Shown in pieces: positions 1 through 6,243 of a stretch of 17,028 bases of DNA. The number at the start of each line of letters is the position of its first letter. Position 1 is the stretch's first letter. A model generated the notes under the pieces. That model was not told the DNA's origin. It did not search any database and saw only the letters and a program-made list of their open reading frames with translations. The stretch spans positions 1 to 17,028 of the forward strand of contig CAKUPI010000010.1 in assembly GCA_934675045.1 (NCBI GenBank). The letters run 5' to 3'. The translations under genes were made by a program, and so were the position numbers. Source of the DNA: an uncultured Eubacteriales bacterium (GTDB lineage Bacteria > Bacillota > Clostridia > Oscillospirales > Butyricicoccaceae).

Positions 1-27
1 TAAAAAACTCTCCTTATTGTGGGGTTC
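1..27 (-). other. Short gene-to-edge stretch with a possible RBS for a downstream gene
   Basis: Read on the minus strand, the bases after the ECF stop codon contain AAGGAGAG followed by a T-rich run to the window edge. No GC-rich hairpin is present, so the short T run is not a convincing terminator. The AAGGAG sits at the right distance to serve a start codon just outside the window, so a co-transcribed downstream gene is plausible. This is inference from one motif only. Confidence 0.3.
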
Positions 28-543
28 TTATTTGTCATCTCCGCGGGGCAGCAGGCCGGAAAGGGCCTTTCGCACGGGCGGGAGCAGAACAACGAAAAGA
101 ACGGCGGCGACGGCCGACTGCAAAAGGTTGAAGGGGACACCGGCTGCCGCTCCGCCCAGGCCGTACAGAATGGCGCTCGAGACAAAGTACAAAGCGACGT
201 TGACGGCGCCGGCCGCCAGCGCGGCCAGTGCCAGCCGGCCGCGGCCGGAGTCGGGCCGGCACATTTTGCCGATGCACAGGGCCATAATCGTCTTGATGAC
301 AAAGGTAAAGGGCGCCCAGACGGCGTAAGAGGCCAGCACGTCGGCCAGCGCCGCGCCGATGGCCGAGGCGGCGATGGCATAGGGCAGGGGCAAAAGGGCG
401 GCGGCCAGGTACAAAACACCGTCGCCGATGTGGATGTACTCGGTGGTGGCGGGGACGGGCAGCTTGATGAACATGGTGCACACCAGAATCAACGCGGCGA
501 ACATCGCCGAAAAACAGAGCAGACGAACATGCTTATCCTTCAT
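28..543 (-). CDS. ECF transporter S component (vitamin-type substrate-binding membrane subunit)
   Basis: The 171-residue protein is nearly all hydrophobic, with about five to six predicted membrane spans. It has the pattern of the ECF S-component family (PF12822-like): an N-terminal charged stretch (MKDKHVR), a first span, then EYIHIGDGVLYLAAALLPL, an Ala-rich span, and ASYAVWAPFTFVIK. S components capture a vitamin or precursor and dock on a shared EcfA/A'/T energising module, which is not encoded here. The frame is open further upstream, but this ATG has GGAGG eight bases before it, while the earlier ATG at 558 and the one at 621 have none. It is divergent from a MocR-type regulator with shared promoter DNA, which suggests that regulator controls it. 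MocR/PdxR regulators are known to control vitamin B6 genes, so a pyridoxine-type substrate (PdxU2-like) is a reasonable guess, not shown by sequence. HMP or another vitamin is possible. Confidence 0.85.
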   Translation of the reverse strand: MKDKHVRLLCFSAMFAALILVCTMFIKLPVPATTEYIHIGDGVLYLAAALLPLPYAIAASAIGAALADVLASYAVWAPFTFVIKTIMALCIGKMCRPDSGRGRLALAALAAGAVNVALYFVSSAILYGLGGAAAGVPFNLLQSAVAAVLFVVLLPPVRKALSGLLPRGDDK

Positions 544-572
544 AAAAAAATCCTCCATATGCTTCTGCGGGT

Positions 573-607
573 TTGACAACAGCCCCCGCCGGATGTTATT
601 GTAGAAT
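573..607 (+). promoter_or_regulatory. Promoter region of the MocR-type regulator gene
   Basis: TTGACA (573-578) is followed after 18 bases by TATTGT (597-602); TAGAAT (602-607) is an alternative -10. The second choice is supported by the purB leader, where the matching position holds TAAAAT in a well-spaced promoter. Which -10 is used cannot be settled by eye. Confidence 0.45.
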
Positions 608-626
608 AAAATTGGACCCATTGAAA
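598..626 (-). promoter_or_regulatory. Promoter of the ECF S-component gene
   Basis: On the minus strand TTTCAA (621-626) and TACAAT (598-603) are separated by 17 bases, a fair sigma-A promoter. It overlaps the -10 region of the divergent regulator gene, so both promoters compete for the same DNA. One arm of the inverted repeat lies in its spacer. Confidence 0.5.
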
Positions 627-656
627 TAGCCAGAAGAAGAAAAAAACTTGGGTCCA
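613..656. promoter_or_regulatory. Perfect 8-bp inverted repeat, candidate operator of the MocR regulator
   Basis: TGGACCCA (613-620) and TGGGTCCA (649-656) are exact reverse complements, 36 bp centre to centre. The first arm lies between the -35 and -10 of the ECF promoter. The second lies 12 bases before the regulator start codon. MocR regulators are dimeric and often bind separated repeats in divergent intergenic regions, so this fits an auto- and cross-regulatory site. Function is inferred. Confidence 0.5.
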
Positions 657-668
657 GATGGAGCGAGT

Positions 669-2057
669 ATGGAGAATCTGACCTTTGTGCCGGTGCGGGG
701 CATTCCGCTTTACCGGCAGCTTTATGAAATGCTGCAAGGGGAGATCCGCCGGGAAGGGCTGGCGGCGGGCGAGCGTCTGCCCTCGCGCAGGGCGCTTGCG
801 GCGCATCTCGGGCTCAGCCTCAACACCGTCGACGCGGCCTATCAGATGCTGGCGGCCGAGGGATATGTGCAGGCCGTGCCCAAAAGCGGCTTTTTCGTCT
901 GTCCGCAGGGGGTGCAGGGGCTGGTTCCGCCGCCAAAGCGGCGGGAGAAGCCGGGCGAGGGGCCGCCGCGTCCGCGCTGGCAGTACGACCTGGCCAGCGG
1001 CAGCATAGACGTTTCCCTTTTTCCCATCCGCACATGGGAGCGCATCAGCCGCGACGTCATGCGCGGCGGCGCGCAGCTTTTGAACCTCGGCGACCCGCAG
1101 GGCGATGAATGTCTGCGCCGGGCCATCGCCCGGTATCTGCACGAGTACCGCGGCGCGCGCGCGCAGGCCGCGCACATTGTCGTCGGGTCGGGCAGCGAGA
1201 CGCTGCTCAGCATGGCGGCGTGCCTGCTGGAGCGGGGGGAGGCGGTCGCCGTCGAGGACCCGGGGTACACCAAAACGGCGGTGGTGCTGCGCAACACCGG
1301 CGCGGCGGTGCGTCCCATTGCCGTGGACGACTGCGGCATCTGCGTTGACGCGCTGCGCCGCAGCGGCTGCGGCGCTGTCTGCGTCACCCCGTCGCACCAG
1401 TTCCCGACCGGCGTCACCATGCCGGCGCCGCGCCGGGCCGAGCTTTTGCAGTGGGCGCGCGAGGGGCAGCGCATTGTCATCGAGGACGACTACGACAGCG
1501 AGTTCCGCTTTGACGGCCGCCCCATCCCGGCGCTTCAGGGGCTGGACGGCAGCGATCGCGTCGTGTACCTGAGCACCTTTTCGCGCAGTCTGGCGCCGGC
1601 CGTCCGCGTCGCCTATATGGTGCTGCCCGAGCACCTGCTCGGGCGGTATCGGGAGCGCTTCGGGGGCTACGCCTCGACGGTGTCGCGGTTTGAGCAGCAC
1701 ACCCTCAGCCGTTTTATGGAGGAAGGGCATTTTGCGCGGCACATCAACCGCATCCGCAGCGTATACCGCACCCGCCGCGACCGGCTGCTCGGGGGGCTGG
1801 AGCGGGAGCTGGGCCCGAGCGCGCAGCCCCTGTGCGTGCACACCGGGCTGCACATGCCCGTCCGGGTGGACAACGGCATGGACGAAGAGCAGCTGGCCGC
1901 CGCGGCGGCGGCACAGGGGGTGCGGGTCCGCATGCTCGGCACACACCGCATGGCGTCGCCGCCGGGGCCGCCCACCGTCGTGCTGGGCTACGGCGGCCTG
2001 AGCGAGGAGGACATTGAGCCGGTGTGCGCCCTTTTGGCCCGCGCATGGAAAAAATGA
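669..2057 (+). CDS. MocR/GabR-type transcriptional regulator (GntR winged helix + class I aminotransferase fold)
   Basis: The 462-residue protein has a GntR-type winged helix at about 8-77 (PLYRQLYEML...LPSRRALAAHLGLS...GYVQAVPKSGFFV) and an aminotransferase-fold domain from about 110 to the end. That is the normal length and layout of MocR regulators. The D273-D274-Y275 motif matches the PLP-pocket Asp/Tyr motif (GabR Asp279/Tyr281). At the position of GabR Lys312, 31 residues after the Tyr, the sequence is TFSRSLAP, so Arg306 (codon CGC) replaces the Schiff-base lysine. It may therefore bind PLP non-covalently, bind another ligand, or sense nothing. The ATG at 669 was chosen because the protein family begins near MENLTFVP and GGAG lies five bases upstream; an in-frame TTG at 648 has no good site. 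The gene is divergent from the ECF S-component gene, its likely target. Confidence 0.9.
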   Translation: MENLTFVPVRGIPLYRQLYEMLQGEIRREGLAAGERLPSRRALAAHLGLSLNTVDAAYQMLAAEGYVQAVPKSGFFVCPQGVQGLVPPPKRREKPGEGPPRPRWQYDLASGSIDVSLFPIRTWERISRDVMRGGAQLLNLGDPQGDECLRRAIARYLHEYRGARAQAAHIVVGSGSETLLSMAACLLERGEAVAVEDPGYTKTAVVLRNTGAAVRPIAVDDCGICVDALRRSGCGAVCVTPSHQFPTGVTMPAPRRAELLQWAREGQRIVIEDDYDSEFRFDGRPIPALQGLDGSDRVVYLSTFSRSLAPAVRVAYMVLPEHLLGRYRERFGGYASTVSRFEQHTLSRFMEEGHFARHINRIRSVYRTRRDRLLGGLERELGPSAQPLCVHTGLHMPVRVDNGMDEEQLAAAAAAQGVRVRMLGTHRMASPPGPPTVVLGYGGLSEEDIEPVCALLARAWKK

Positions 2058-2083
2058 AATTTCTTAACATTTTATGTCGGCGC

Positions 2084-2111
2084 TTGCACCGGCGGGCCAC
2101 TCTGTTATAAT
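2084..2111 (+). promoter_or_regulatory. Promoter of the LTA-synthase-like gene
   Basis: TTGCAC (2084-2089) and a perfect TATAAT (2106-2111) are separated by 16 bases. No strong terminator was seen between the preceding regulator gene and this promoter, so some read-through is possible. Confidence 0.7.
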
Positions 2112-2115
2112 AGGA

Positions 2116-2136
2116 GTGCGCGCTGACGGCGCGTAC
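2116..2136 (+). other. Stem-loop at the predicted 5' end of the LTA-synthase-like mRNA
   Basis: GTGCGCG (2116-2122) pairs with CGCGTAC (2130-2136), seven pairs with one G-U, around a 7-base loop. It would sit at or next to the transcription start. It could stabilise the mRNA or be chance in GC-rich DNA. Confidence 0.3.
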
Positions 2137-2166
2137 AAATGCTTGCTTGCAAAGGAGGAAGGCGCC

Positions 2167-4203
2167 ATGAAGCAAAAGCTGAGGCGGGCCGCGTCGCTGT
2201 GCGCCGCCGCGCTGCGCCATCCGCTGGCTCTGCCGCTTTTTTATTTTGGTATGCTGTGGCATCTGGAATGGATGTTCCGCGCATGGGAGATTCCGGGCTT
2301 CCGCGGGCCGGGGCTTTGGCTGTCGCTGGCCTTTTGCCTGCCGGCGGCCCTGCTGCTGTGGCTGCTGACGACCTCCCTTCCGCGCCGGGTCAACCGGGTC
2401 ATCGCGTGGGTGATCGTGATAGGGCTTACGCTGATCTTTGCCTCGCAGCTGATCTACCACCGCATTTTTTACACGTATTATACCGTGTATTCGGCGGCCA
2501 ACGGCGGGCAGGTGCTGGAGTTCATCAACGAAATCCTGTTCAGCATGCGCCGCAACTGGGTGCAGCTGCTGACGCTGTTTATTCCTCTCGTTTTGTGGAT
2601 ACCGCTGCAAACCCTGCTTTGCTTTGAAAGGCGGCCCGCCGCCCGGCAGGGCCTGTGCCTGATGGTGGTCATCTGCCTGCACGTGCTGTGCCGTCTGCTG
2701 CTGCCGCTCGGCGGCACGCATGACTTCAGCGCGTGGGACTTGTACCATCAGACCGTTTCCATCGACTACTCGATGGAAAACCTCGGCGTCCTCACCACCA
2801 TGCGCGTCGACCTGTGGCGGCTGATGACCGGCTTTGAGCCGGAGTATGAGGTCGAGGCGCCGCCGCCCATACCCGAAGCCGTCGACCCGCCGCCGGAGCC
2901 GCCCGAAACGCAGGAGGATGAGCCGCCCGAGCCGGCGCCCGAATACGGCGACAACGCGCTCGACATTGACTTTGAGGGGCTGGCCGCCGCCGAGACCAAC
3001 GCCACCATCGCCGACATGCACCGCTACTTCGGCAGCCTTGAGCCGAGCAAAAAGAACGAAAAAACCGGCCTGTTCGCCGGCTGCAACTTGATTTGGATCA
3101 CCGCCGAGGGCTTTTCGCAGTATGCCGTCGACAAAGAGCTGACCCCGACGCTGTACAAGCTGCAAAACGAGGGCTTCCGCTTTACCAACTGGTATACGCC
3201 GCTGTGGGGGGTCAGTACCTCGGACGGCGAGTATGTGGCCATGACGGGGCTTTACCCCAAATCGGGCGCGTGGAGCTTTTACCGCTCGGCGAAGAACGCC
3301 ATGCCCTTTACCGCGGGCAAGCAGCTCGGCGCGATGGGATACGCCTGCCGCGCCTATCACAACCACACCTATACCTATTATAACCGCGACAAGTCGCACC
3401 CCAACCTTGGCTACGACTACAAGGGTGTGGGCAACGGGCTGAAGGTGACCAAGCAGTGGCCCGAGTCCGACCTTGAGATGATCGACGTCACGACCGGAGA
3501 ATATGTGCGGGACGTGCCCTTCCACACCTATTACATGACGGTGAGCGGCCATTTGCTGTACACCTTTATGGGCAACAGCATGGCCCATAAAAACCGGGAG
3601 CTGGTCAAGGATTTGCCCTATTCCGAAGGGCCGCGGGCCTATCTTGCCTGCAACATCGAGCTGGACCGCGCCATGCAGCTGCTTCTGGAGCGGCTGGACG
3701 AGGCCGGCGTGCTCGAAAACACCGTCATTGTGCTGTCGGCCGACCACTACCCCTACGGCCTGACGCTGGAGGAGATCTCCGAGCTGGCCGGGCATGAGGT
3801 GGACCCCGACTTTGAGCTGTACCGCAACGCCTGCATCATTTATAAAAAGGGAATGGAAAGCCAGACCGTCGACGAGCCGTGCAGCAGCATCGACCTTTTG
3901 CCCACGGTGTCCAACCTGATGGGCCTGCCCTTTGATTCGCGGCTTTTGATGGGGCGTGACGTTTTTTCCGACGCCGAGCCCTTTGTCCTTCTGTCCAACC
4001 GCAGCTTTATCACCGACAAAGCCCGCTACAACACCAAAACCGGGGTGCTGGAGCCGACGGCAGGCGAGCCGCTGCCCGAGGGCTACCGCGAATACTATTC
4101 GGCCATCGCCTCCAACAAGCTGGCCTATTCCACCATGATTCTCGACAACAACTATTACGCCCATCTGGGACTGGAACGGCCGGGAGACGCGGCCGCGCCG
4201 TGA
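2167..4203 (+). CDS. LTA synthase family sulfatase-fold membrane protein
   Basis: The 678-residue protein has five predicted membrane spans (about 18-38, 49-69, 77-97, 133-153, 162-182), a Pro/Glu-rich linker (about 229-260), and an extracellular alkaline-phosphatase/sulfatase domain from about 308. This is the LtaS layout. Likely metal and catalytic residues are visible: E314 (ITAEGF), T351 in VSTSDGEY (the nucleophile position in LtaS), H462 in SGHLLY, and D526-H527 in SADHYPYG. LtaS enzymes transfer glycerol-phosphate from phosphatidylglycerol to a growing polymer outside the cell; relatives transfer phospho-groups to other glycans or proteins, so the exact acceptor is unknown. The ATG was chosen over an earlier in-frame ATG at 2074 because AAAGGAGG precedes it by eight bases and the earlier one lies upstream of the -10 box. 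It is a single-gene unit closed by a strong terminator. Confidence 0.88.
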   Translation: MKQKLRRAASLCAAALRHPLALPLFYFGMLWHLEWMFRAWEIPGFRGPGLWLSLAFCLPAALLLWLLTTSLPRRVNRVIAWVIVIGLTLIFASQLIYHRIFYTYYTVYSAANGGQVLEFINEILFSMRRNWVQLLTLFIPLVLWIPLQTLLCFERRPAARQGLCLMVVICLHVLCRLLLPLGGTHDFSAWDLYHQTVSIDYSMENLGVLTTMRVDLWRLMTGFEPEYEVEAPPPIPEAVDPPPEPPETQEDEPPEPAPEYGDNALDIDFEGLAAAETNATIADMHRYFGSLEPSKKNEKTGLFAGCNLIWITAEGFSQYAVDKELTPTLYKLQNEGFRFTNWYTPLWGVSTSDGEYVAMTGLYPKSGAWSFYRSAKNAMPFTAGKQLGAMGYACRAYHNHTYTYYNRDKSHPNLGYDYKGVGNGLKVTKQWPESDLEMIDVTTGEYVRDVPFHTYYMTVSGHLLYTFMGNSMAHKNRELVKDLPYSEGPRAYLACNIELDRAMQLLLERLDEAGVLENTVIVLSADHYPYGLTLEEISELAGHEVDPDFELYRNACIIYKKGMESQTVDEPCSSIDLLPTVSNLMGLPFDSRLLMGRDVFSDAEPFVLLSNRSFITDKARYNTKTGVLEPTAGEPLPEGYREYYSAIASNKLAYSTMILDNNYYAHLGLERPGDAAAP

Positions 4204-4205
4204 GC

Positions 4206-4245
4206 AAAAACCCTGACGCCCCAAAAAAGAGCGTCAGGGTTTTTT
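4206..4245. terminator. Bidirectional intrinsic terminator between convergent genes
   Basis: ACCCTGACGC (4210-4219) pairs perfectly with GCGTCAGGGT (4231-4240) around an 11-base loop. It is flanked by an A run on the left and a T run on the right, so it should stop transcripts in both directions. It serves the LTA-synthase-like gene and the small minus-strand gene whose stop is at 4253. Confidence 0.9.
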
Positions 4246-4252
4246 AGCGATT

Positions 4253-4369
4253 TCAGATTTGCTGGTACACCGGCCATTCGCACAGCAAAATAAACAGTCC
4301 GCCGAGGACGGCCAGACCGATGAGGATAAGACCGAAGATTTTCAGCACATAGACCATGCGCCCGCGCAT
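4253..4369 (-). CDS. Small single-span membrane protein, 38 aa, unrecognised
   Basis: The reading frame encodes MRGRMVYVLKIFGLILIG, then a continued hydrophobic stretch, ending CEWPVYQQI. There is one clear membrane span (about 9-30) with Arg/Lys before it, predicting an N-in orientation. A GGGAGGG lies just upstream of the ATG (five bases after GGGAGG), and a -35/-10 pair of TTGACT and TATACT with exact 17-base spacing lies 48 bases upstream of the start. A strong terminator follows the stop. This full set of signals around so short a frame makes a real gene likely, although I recognise no family. An internal ATG (residue 5) is less well placed. Its role is unknown; as a stand-alone small membrane protein it might regulate or stabilise a membrane partner. 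It is convergent with the LTA-synthase-like gene and divergent from purB. Confidence 0.7.
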   Translation of the reverse strand: MRGRMVYVLKIFGLILIGLAVLGGLFILLCEWPVYQQI

Positions 4370-4416
4370 AAAGCCCTCCCTGCCCGCAGCCGGTTTGGAA
4401 AACGATCGATGTAGTC

Positions 4417-4445
4417 AGTATAGCAAGCGCGCAAAAGCAAGTCAA
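4417..4445 (-). promoter_or_regulatory. Near-consensus promoter of the 38-aa membrane protein gene
   Basis: On the minus strand TTGACT (4440-4445) and TATACT (4417-4422) are separated by exactly 17 bases, each one base from consensus. It points at the small gene at 4253-4369, and no other minus-strand gene lies before the terminator. Confidence 0.8.
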
Positions 4446-4477
4446 GGGGCGGTGGGGCGCGAAAACGTGCGTTCTCA

Positions 4478-4506
4478 TTGCAATTTCGCCGGATTTATTG
4501 TAAAAT
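4478..4506 (+). promoter_or_regulatory. Promoter of purB
   Basis: TTGCAA (4478-4483) and TAAAAT (4501-4506) are separated by 17 bases. The -10 lies in a block also found upstream of the MocR gene. No PurR-type or guanine-riboswitch element was recognised in the short leader. Confidence 0.65.
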
Positions 4507-4530
4507 AGAAAAAAAGCTTGGGGGCAGATG
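4488..4530 (+). repeat. Leader copy 2, resembles the MocR gene leader at 588-660
   Basis: GCCGGATTTATTGTAAAATA (4488-4507) and the block starting AGAAAAAAAGCTTGGG (4507-4530) match the two blocks before the MocR gene with few differences, but are directly joined here. The matches run from the -10 region to just before the start codon. Confidence 0.55.
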
Positions 4531-4532
4531 CA

Positions 4533-5972
4533 ATGGAACAAAACCAGAATCTCCGTTACCAGTCGCCGCTCTCCTCGCGCTATGCCAGCGACGAGATGCA
4601 GCGGCTGTTTTCCGCACAATATAAGTTTTCCACCTGGCGCCGGCTGTGGCTCATGCTGGCCGAAAGCGAAAAGGAGCTCGGGCTGAACATCACCGACGAG
4701 CAGCTGGACGAAATGCGCGCCCACTTAGACGACATCGACTTTGCGTCGGCCGCGCGGCACGAAAAGCGGCTGCGCCATGACGTCATGGCCCATGTGCACA
4801 CCTTCGGCGAGGCCTGCCCCAAGGCCATGCCCATCATCCACCTCGGCGCCACCTCCTGCTTTGTCGGCGACAACACCGACATTCTCATCATGCGCGAGGC
4901 GCTCAAGCTGGTGCGCGACAAGCTGGTGGCCGTGCTGCGCGTGCTGGCCGGCTTTGCCCGCGAGCATAAGAGCCTGCCGACGCTGGGCTTTACCCATTTT
5001 CAGCCCGCCCAGCCGACGACGGTCGGCAAGCGCGCCACACTGTGGATGAACGACCTGCTGCTCGATCTGGAGGAGCTGGAGTTTGTGCAGAGCACCCTGC
5101 TGCCCCGCGGCGTCAAGGGCACGACGGGCACACAGGCCAGCTTCCTTGAGCTGTTTGACGGCGACTACCAAAAGGTCAAGGCGCTCGACCGGCGCGTGGC
5201 GGAAAAAATGGGCTTTGAACGCTCGGTTCCCGTCTCGGGCCAGACCTATTCGCGCAAAACGGACAGCCGCGTCGTCAACCTGCTGTCGCAGATTGCGCAG
5301 AGCGCCCACAAGTTTTCCAACGACATTCGCCTGCTGGCGCACTTGAAAGAGGTCGAGGAGCCCTTTGAAAAAAACCAGATCGGCTCCTCTGCCATGGCGT
5401 ATAAGCGCAATCCGATGCGCTCGGAGCGCATTGCGTCGCTGGCGCGCTATCTCATCGCCGACGCCCAGAACCCCGCCGTCACGGCGGCAACCCAGTGGTT
5501 TGAGCGCACGCTCGACGACAGCGCCAACAAGCGCATCGCCGTCGCCGAGGCCTTCCTCGCCTGCGACGCCATTCTCAGCCTTTACCTGAACGTCGCCTCG
5601 GGCCTTGTCGTCTACCCCAAGGTCATTGAAAAGCGCCTGCGCGCCGAGCTGCCCTTTATGGCCACGGAAAACATCATGATGGACGCCGTCAAGCGCGGCG
5701 GGGACCGGCAGGAGCTGCACGAGCACATCCGCCAGCACTCCATGGAAGCCGGCCGCGTCATCAAGATGGAGGGCGGCGACAACGACCTGCTCGATCGCAT
5801 TGCCGCCGACCCCGCCTTCGGCGTCACCCGCGAGGAGCTGGAAAAGCACCTCAATCCGCTCGACTTTGTCGGCTGCGCTCCCATGCAGACCGAGGACTTC
5901 CTGCGCGAGCGGGTCGAACCGGTGCTCAGTCAGTACGACGACGCAGCGGTCTCTGTCGAGATCAAGGTATAA
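4533..5972 (+). CDS. purB: Adenylosuccinate lyase
   Basis: The 479-residue cytosolic enzyme of the fumarase/aspartase superfamily cleaves SAICAR to AICAR and adenylosuccinate to AMP, each releasing fumarate, in purine synthesis. Visible motifs include [47 protein letters not shown] with catalytic-site His155, GTTGTQASF, and the signature loop [16 protein letters not shown] with Ser285-Ser286. The protein reads through most of its length like animal ADSL (about 484 aa), for example [15 protein letters not shown] and LPFMATENI, rather than the shorter (about 430 aa) Bacillus-type PurB. The canonical Pro of the signature loop (SSAMPYKRNP) is Ala here. The ATG at 4533 was chosen over an in-frame TTG at 4518; a G-rich stretch (GGGGGC) upstream is a modest ribosome site. 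It is a single-gene unit ending in a hairpin terminator. Confidence 0.97.
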   Translation: MEQNQNLRYQSPLSSRYASDEMQRLFSAQYKFSTWRRLWLMLAESEKELGLNITDEQLDEMRAHLDDIDFASAARHEKRLRHDVMAHVHTFGEACPKAMPIIHLGATSCFVGDNTDILIMREALKLVRDKLVAVLRVLAGFAREHKSLPTLGFTHFQPAQPTTVGKRATLWMNDLLLDLEELEFVQSTLLPRGVKGTTGTQASFLELFDGDYQKVKALDRRVAEKMGFERSVPVSGQTYSRKTDSRVVNLLSQIAQSAHKFSNDIRLLAHLKEVEEPFEKNQIGSSAMAYKRNPMRSERIASLARYLIADAQNPAVTAATQWFERTLDDSANKRIAVAEAFLACDAILSLYLNVASGLVVYPKVIEKRLRAELPFMATENIMMDAVKRGGDRQELHEHIRQHSMEAGRVIKMEGGDNDLLDRIAADPAFGVTREELEKHLNPLDFVGCAPMQTEDFLRERVEPVLSQYDDAAVSVEIKV

Positions 5973-5998
5973 CGATTCGGCGGCACAGTGCCCGAAAG

Positions 5999-6040
5999 AG
6001 CGTTATGCAGAGAAAAAGCTTCTTGCATAGCGCTTCTTTT
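5999..6040 (+). terminator. Intrinsic terminator after purB
   Basis: AGCGTTATGCA (5999-6009) pairs with TGCATAGCGCT (6024-6034), eleven pairs including one G-U, around a 14-base loop and followed by TCTTTT. Confidence 0.75.
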
Positions 6041-6158
6041 GTACAAAATCCAACGGCCTTTCGCCGAAAGTGAGCCCCGTGAAGGCGCAAAGTTTGCCGC
6101 CGGTGTGAAAAATTGCGGGGGTTTTTTGGGAAAAACCGGCCAAGATGGATAAAAAATA
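6041..6158. other. Non-coding stretch between purB terminator and butyrate operon promoter
   Basis: Together with its flanks, the purB-thl gap is 314 bases. No credible frame with a ribosome site was found. Two short inverted repeats are present: CTTTC/GAAAG near 6059-6071, and GGTTTTT (6120-6126) with AAAAACC (6131-6137) around TGGG. Neither has the make-up of a terminator. The stretch becomes AT-rich toward the promoter, as expected for a regulatory region. Confidence 0.4.
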
Positions 6159-6176
6159 TTGATAATAGTTTGACAA
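6159..6176. promoter_or_regulatory. Rex-like operator overlapping the thl promoter
   Basis: TTGATAATAGTTTGACAA matches the clostridial Rex consensus TTGTTAANNNNTTAACAA at 12 of 14 defined positions with the correct 4-base centre. It covers the -35 box of the operon promoter, where a repressor would block RNA polymerase. Rex is known to repress butyrate-pathway genes in clostridia when NADH/NAD+ is low. The Rex gene itself is not in this window. Confidence 0.5.
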
Positions 6177-6197
6177 GACGGAAAAAAGGAGTACACT
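6170..6197 (+). promoter_or_regulatory. Promoter of the butyryl-CoA operon
   Basis: A perfect TTGACA (6170-6175) and TACACT (6192-6197) are separated by 16 bases. It is the only good promoter seen before thl, and the downstream genes are spaced too closely to need their own. Confidence 0.7.
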
Positions 6198-6243
6198 AAT
6201 AGGCAGGCGGATATCGCGCGCAGCAGGCAGGAGGTCCCGAGTC

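Larger units (their letters stand above)
588..660 (+). repeat. Leader copy 1, resembles the purB leader at 4488-4530
   Basis: Two blocks match the purB upstream region. The first, GCCGGATGTTATTGTAGAAT and following A (588-608), matches at 19 of 21 aligned columns. The second, starting AGAAAAAAACTTGGG (638-660), matches at 21 of 24 columns. This copy has about 29 extra bases between the blocks, which contain the first arm of the inverted repeat. Confidence 0.55.

Noticed and set aside
540..1946. A 468-codon minus-strand frame opposite the MocR gene
   Set aside because: Antisense shadow with biased composition; the plus-strand MocR protein has clear domain motifs.
2050..2073. AAAATG/CATTTT inverted repeat as terminator of the MocR gene
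   Set aside because: The six-pair AT-only stem overlaps the stop region and lacks a GC-rich stem and a proper T run.
1744..4224. An 826-codon open frame on the minus strand
   Set aside because: It is a shadow of the regulator and LTA-synthase-like genes, crosses a terminator, and has no ribosome site or recognisable domain.
4155..4724. A 189-codon minus-strand frame covering the purB start region
   Set aside because: It crosses the bidirectional terminator and is in a different frame from the well-supported 38-aa gene; no ribosome site was found.
4725..5849. A 374-codon minus-strand frame opposite purB
   Set aside because: purB is unambiguous on the plus strand, and the antisense translation has no conserved features.
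6120..6137. GGTTTTT/AAAAACC hairpin as a second terminator before thl
   Set aside because: The T and A runs form the stem itself with no T tail after it, so it does not have the shape of an intrinsic terminator.
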